A stretch of DNA of 8,514 nucleotides, taken from the NCBI GenBank assembly GCA_005882415.1, contig VBAE01000206.1, forward strand, positions 1 to 8,514. Direction: 5' to 3'. The notes under the pieces were generated by a model that was not told the origin of the DNA, ran no database searches, and was given only the letters and a program-made list of their open reading frames with translations. The DNA is from Alphaproteobacteria bacterium. Its GTDB lineage: Bacteria; Pseudomonadota; Alphaproteobacteria; Sphingomonadales; Sphingomonadaceae. Positions 6,423 through 8,514 of the stretch are shown here, piece after piece (the stretch's first letter is position 1; the number at the start of each line of letters is the position of its first letter). The position numbers and the translations under genes were made by a program.

Positions 6423-6902
6423 CTATCGCGGCTTGTGCGTTCGCACTGCCACCGCCGCGATCTCAACCAGCTGACCTTCGTCGACCAAGGAAGCAACCTG
6501 AACTGTCGCCCGCGCTGGCTTGCCCGGCTGGTTCGACGTTCCGAAGACCTGGGCATAGCCCTCCTTCATGCCAGCGAAATCCATCTTGCCGCCCTTGGCC
6601 GGATCAGCCGCAAGGTACACGTGCAGCATCACCACGTCGCCATAACCGTAGCCTTGGCCTTTCAGTATATCGCCGAGTTGCTTTAGTATGTTCAGCGTCT
6701 GTGTCTTGGTATCTCCCCTGACAGTAGGCGCTGCGGGGTCGAGGGCAGCCGGAGTGATGCCGCTGATATAAAGCGTGTCGACGACGCCTTTGGCCTCCAC
6801 CGCGTCAGCAACGGCCCCCGATCCAACCCGGGTCCATTGCGCCTCGGCGCCCGTTGCGATCGCCAATCCTGCGATGGCACCCAATAAATAATTCTTGCGC
6901 AT
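6423..6902 (-). CDS. Exported RidA/YjgF/UK114-family protein
   Basis: A 159-residue protein with a clear signal peptide (MRKNYLLGAIAGLAIATGAEA, cut after Ala21 at an A-E-A site before QW), followed by a RidA domain. Conserved features are LYISGITP (44-51), TKTQTLNILKQLGDIL (65-80), a GYGYGDVVMLHVYL strand (84-97), Arg131 in PARATVQV (the residue that binds the substrate carboxylate in RidA) and Glu147 in LVEIAAVAV. Cytosolic RidA hydrolyses reactive enamine/imine intermediates. Exported members of the family are common in proteobacteria but poorly understood, so the substrate is not assigned. AAGGA lies about ten bases upstream of the ATG. The gene stands alone and lies between two palindromic repeat copies. 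Confidence 0.9.
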   Translation of the reverse strand: MRKNYLLGAIAGLAIATGAEAQWTRVGSGAVADAVEAKGVVDTLYISGITPAALDPAAPTVRGDTKTQTLNILKQLGDILKGQGYGYGDVVMLHVYLAADPAKGGKMDFAGMKEGYAQVFGTSNQPGKPARATVQVASLVDEGQLVEIAAVAVRTHKPR

Positions 6903-7056
6903 AACCGCTCATTCCTTGCGACATATGAATGCCGTACGGCGCCGCCGCATGCGGGCTGTTCAAACATTCGGGTCGACTTTCATAGGGCACCGATCATGCG
7001 GCAGGAATCAGGGCTACTCCGGAGCTAAACCGGGATGGCCGAGCGCGGAGTCGAAA

Positions 7057-7084
7057 TGTCCGCTTTCCACCCATTGCAGACATT
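7057..7084. repeat. Palindromic intergenic repeat, copy 2
   Basis: A second copy of the 28-nt unit, starting TGTCCGCTTT and ending GCAGACATT. With the base before it, AATGTC pairs with GACATT and GC with GC, with one C/A mismatch, around the loop TTTCCACCCATT. It is in the same orientation as copy 1 and lies between the RidA gene and a short plus-strand ORF. Confidence 0.6.
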
Positions 7085-7117
7085 CGCGAAGCCTTGGATG
7101 CTGGAGGGGTTGGAGCT

Positions 7118-7333
7118 ATGAAACCTGCTCTGCTGTTCATCGCCCTGCTCTCGGCTGGACGCCTTCGCAGCGCAGCCCTCATCCTGATCTCCGCGATCTT
7201 TGCACGCTCGCCAGGAGCATCGCGGCCGGTTCCAATGGTTGCTTCGCCGGACGAAAGCAGGGCCTCTCCGCCCGCAGTAGCGAGGGGTGAGACCATCGCG
7301 ATCGCCTGGACGAACTACTTTCCGGCTACATAG
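7118..7333 (+). CDS. Short hypothetical ORF with signal-peptide-like start
   Basis: A 71-codon frame starting MKPALLFIALLSAG, a typical export signal, with GGAGGGG about eight bases upstream. After that the frame runs through a second hydrophobic stretch (AALILISAIFA) into low-complexity sequence with no recognised domain. Dropping one base near 7157 would give MKPALLFIALLSAGAFAAQ, a cleaner signal peptide with a cut site, but that frame stops after a few codons. It may therefore be a decayed secreted-protein gene. The last 19 bases overlap the convergent HTH gene. Whether it is expressed as a protein is doubtful. Confidence 0.3.
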   Translation: MKPALLFIALLSAGRLRSAALILISAIFARSPGASRPVPMVASPDESRASPPAVARGETIAIAWTNYFPAT

Positions 7334-7530
7334 CGCTCCTTCTTCAGAAGCCTCTCCAGGCTCGTCATCGGGATCAGCGTCATCGAGCCGAGCTTTATCG
7401 TCTCAATGTGGCCCTCGCTGATCAGTAGATAGAGCTTCGATCTCCCGATGCCGGTCAGGCGGCAAGCTTCTTTGACTCGAACGGCAAGAGGCTGGAGCGG
7501 CCTAATGGGTGGTTGTGCAGAGTCGTCCAT
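7315..7530 (-). CDS. Excisionase/AlpA-type helix-turn-helix DNA-binding protein
   Basis: A 71-residue protein from the ATG at 7530. The frame stays open to a TTG at 7593, which I consider less likely. Residues 15-60 (LAVRVKEACRLTGIGRSKLY, then LLISEGHIETIKLGSMTLIP) form the winged helix-turn-helix of the HTH_17 or excisionase family, with the usual recognition helix, a wing carrying a Lys-x-Gly, and a helix (SLERLL). Such proteins act as recombination directionality factors or small regulators on phages and integrative elements, though many are stand-alone genes. No integrase lies next to it here. No clear Shine-Dalgarno sequence precedes the ATG. It converges on the short ORF to its left. 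Confidence 0.8.
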   Translation of the reverse strand: MDDSAQPPIRPLQPLAVRVKEACRLTGIGRSKLYLLISEGHIETIKLGSMTLIPMTSLERLLKKERYVAGK

Positions 7531-7935
7531 CGGCGAGAGATAGACCGACGAGAGATGTCTTCTGAACTGCCTCTTCGACGTATCCGGAAGCAATTCGACG
7601 TTCCGCGGCCGACAGCTCCCGAGCCCGCGGCTCCCCGGTGCCGCCGTCAGAGTCGCTTCGGCTGAAATCGCTCCCCGCGCATGGCATATCTTGTCCGCTA
7701 AACAATCAAATCGACGGCCGTGAGAACTTGGTCCGCGCGACCGAGTTCACCAGGTATAACGACGCGAAGATGATTTGTTCCGTCATAAGTGCATCGTAGT
7801 TTGATCGGCGCACTCGCAGAGGCATACGATTAGGAGGCGGAAACGGCGCGTAGCTGAAAGACCAACTTCGCATTTCTTGAAGTGGACCTGTCGCCCCCTC
7901 GGGGCTGGTCCACCCCCGTCTGCGGCGGGCAAGCC
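7531..7935. other. Stretch without a supported gene
   Basis: Apart from a hairpin at 7882-7913 I can support no feature. A minus-strand 39-codon frame at 7706-7825 (with MTEQIIFASLYLVNS) has no ribosome site. A minus-strand frame running through 7502-7705 (with RELSAAERRIASGYVEEA) looks somewhat protein-like but overlaps the HTH gene in another frame. Base composition is more mixed around 7690-7880 than in neighbouring genes. Confidence 0.4.
7882..7913 (-). terminator. Strong two-part hairpin downstream of the DUF6582-like gene
   Basis: GTGGACC (7882-7888) pairs exactly with GGTCCAC (7907-7913), and inside it GCCCC (7893-7897) pairs with GGGGC (7901-7905) around a 3-base loop. There is a small asymmetric bulge between the stems. 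It lies 22 bases beyond the stop of the minus-strand gene, where a terminator is expected. Only TT follows on the minus strand, so it is an atypical intrinsic terminator or an mRNA 3'-end stabiliser. Confidence 0.5.
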
Positions 7936-8178
7936 TCATCGGCCGATGTCGCGCCAGCTGGCCTCGCTGAGCTCCACGCCGTGCTTCTTTGCGGCGTGCT
8001 TGATCCGGTCCCACGCCTCGTCCCGCTCCGCGTCGCTGACGCCCTGGACCTGGTTGAACCGAGCGACCGCCGCGCGGACATGATCGGCATCTTCGATCGG
8101 CTCCTTGCGCTGTCTCGGAAAGGCGAATTCCCTCCCGCGCAGCTCGTCTCGATCCTCCGCCGACAATCTGCTCATCAT
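7936..8178 (-). CDS. Small DUF6582-like hypothetical protein
   Basis: An 80-residue, highly charged and helical protein. The motifs REFAFPRQRKEPIEDADHVR (about residues 15-34), AVARFNQVQGVSDAERDEAWDRI and AAKKHGVELSEASWRDIG at the C-terminus match a small family that I believe is DUF6582, found widely in bacteria and of unknown function. Two ATG codons follow each other at 8178 and 8175; AGAGGA just upstream favours the second, so the protein may be 79 residues. Upstream frames run to 8409 but are low in protein character. The start overlaps the stop of a doubtful upstream frame (TGATG). A strong hairpin follows the gene. No signal peptide or membrane segment is seen. Confidence 0.8.
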   Translation of the reverse strand: MMSRLSAEDRDELRGREFAFPRQRKEPIEDADHVRAAVARFNQVQGVSDAERDEAWDRIKHAAKKHGVELSEASWRDIGR

Positions 8179-8369
8179 CAGTTCCTCTGCCAGTAGGTTG
8201 ATAAATCGGCTCCGATATTGTCGCCCGGGCCTGCGTCGACCGACGTGAGCGCAACGCGGACCGCCTTCCCAGGGGTCCAGCCCCCTCGCGACAGCACGGC
8301 GGCCGAAACATGGAAGGAACGGACGGATCGCGCGGCGTCCCTCGTTGGTGAGTGCCTGGGCGGCTGCAT
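8178..8369 (-). CDS. Doubtful hypothetical ORF upstream of the DUF6582-like gene, possibly frameshifted
   Basis: The minus-strand frame ending at 8178 contains SFHVSAAVLSRGGWTPGKAV and further protein-like sequence down to GADLSTYWQRN. Its TGA overlaps the next gene's ATG (TGATG), as in coupled genes. Its first 15 or so codons from ATG 8369 look poor, however, while the other frame from the GTG at 8409 (VTDQCAAEEQTDRNAAAQALTNEGRRA) looks better up to about 8330. One frame change near 8330 would join them into a gene of about 77 codons. That GTG overlaps the stop of the partial gene to the right (GTGA). The product is unrecognised. Existence as a gene, and intactness, are uncertain. Confidence 0.35.
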   Translation of the reverse strand: MQPPRHSPTRDAARSVRSFHVSAAVLSRGGWTPGKAVRVALTSVDAGPGDNIGADLSTYWQRN

Positions 8370-8405
8370 TTCTATCGGTCTGCTCCTCCGCAGCGCATTG
8401 ATCGG

Positions 8406-8514
8406 TCACCCCTCGCCCGGACCGATCAGCGCCTGAAGCTCCGCCCGCCGGCGCTGAACATCCTTGAGGCGCTCTCCCGTCACATCGAGGGTCCTGCCGC
8501 CCCGGGTGACGTGC
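8406..8514 (-). CDS. 3' end of an unidentified gene (partial)
   Basis: The last 35 codons of a minus-strand gene that enters from the right edge, ending with TGA at 8408-8406. The visible end is HVTRGGRTLDVTGERLKDVQ, followed by a charged helix RRRAELQALIGPGEG. Codon choice is GC-rich at third positions and the sequence looks like a genuine protein tail, possibly a coiled-coil end. The family cannot be named from this. Its stop overlaps a possible GTG start at 8409 of the next frame. Confidence 0.5.
   Translation of the reverse strand, partial: HVTRGGRTLDVTGERLKDVQRRRAELQALIGPGEG

Noticed and set aside
7034..7056. GATGGCCGAG followed by GTCGAA, similar to the D-arm region of a tRNA-Ser/Leu 5' half
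   Set aside because: The spacing between the parts is wrong and no anticodon arm follows; a short chance match is more likely.
7706..8311. Minus-strand open frame of 201 codons
   Set aside because: It overlaps the DUF6582-like gene in another frame and is very Arg-rich; only the last 39 codons are free of overlap and they lack a ribosome site.

Overview
The window is GC-rich DNA from an alphaproteobacterium, most likely a sphingomonad (Sphingomonas or a close relative). This is inferred from the protein style (CHASE3 hybrid kinase, DUF6088/AbiEii pair, DUF6582-like protein) and from short palindromic repeats of a kind I associate with that order. No rRNA or complete tRNA gene is present, so the placement is an inference.

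Layout. Positions 1-80 hold the last codons of a plus-strand gene resembling DUF4402 surface proteins. It converges on, and overlaps, a minus-strand signalling operon (about 2812 down to 55): a membrane-bound CHASE3-PAS hybrid histidine kinase with its own C-terminal receiver, a single-domain CheY-like response regulator, and a small Hpt protein. The three genes are joined by 1- and 4-base overlaps and supply the His, Asp and His modules of a multistep phosphorelay. Divergent from the kinase, at 2977, is a complete 52-residue Flp/Fap type IVb pilin gene that has no tad/cpa assembly genes beside it here. A 9-bp inverted repeat lies in the region between them.

Downstream of the pilin is a decayed acyltransferase-3 gene (3260-4251). 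It has a TAG where the family usually has Trp, and then a net frame change with missing sequence.

At 4304-6036 lies a compact unit. A type IV toxin-antitoxin pair (DUF6088/AbiEi-like antitoxin and AbiEii nucleotidyltransferase toxin, minus strand, 8-bp overlap) sits between two 17-bp direct repeats that are the 3' end of a tRNA-Ser gene. One repeat is embedded in a longer tRNA-Ser 3' remnant of about 42 nt. A 32-bp inverted repeat covers the antitoxin promoter. This looks like a small tRNA-targeted island, or the remnant of one, that has lost its integrase.

The right part is a patchwork: a gene-poor stretch, an exported RidA-family protein lying between two copies of a 28-nt palindromic repeat, a short doubtful signal-peptide ORF, a convergent excisionase-type HTH protein, a 400-bp stretch without a gene, and a small DUF6582-like gene followed by a strong hairpin. 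Upstream of that gene is a doubtful, possibly frameshifted ORF, and the 3' end of another gene runs off the right edge. The short genes, broken genes and repeats suggest an accessory, recombination-prone region.
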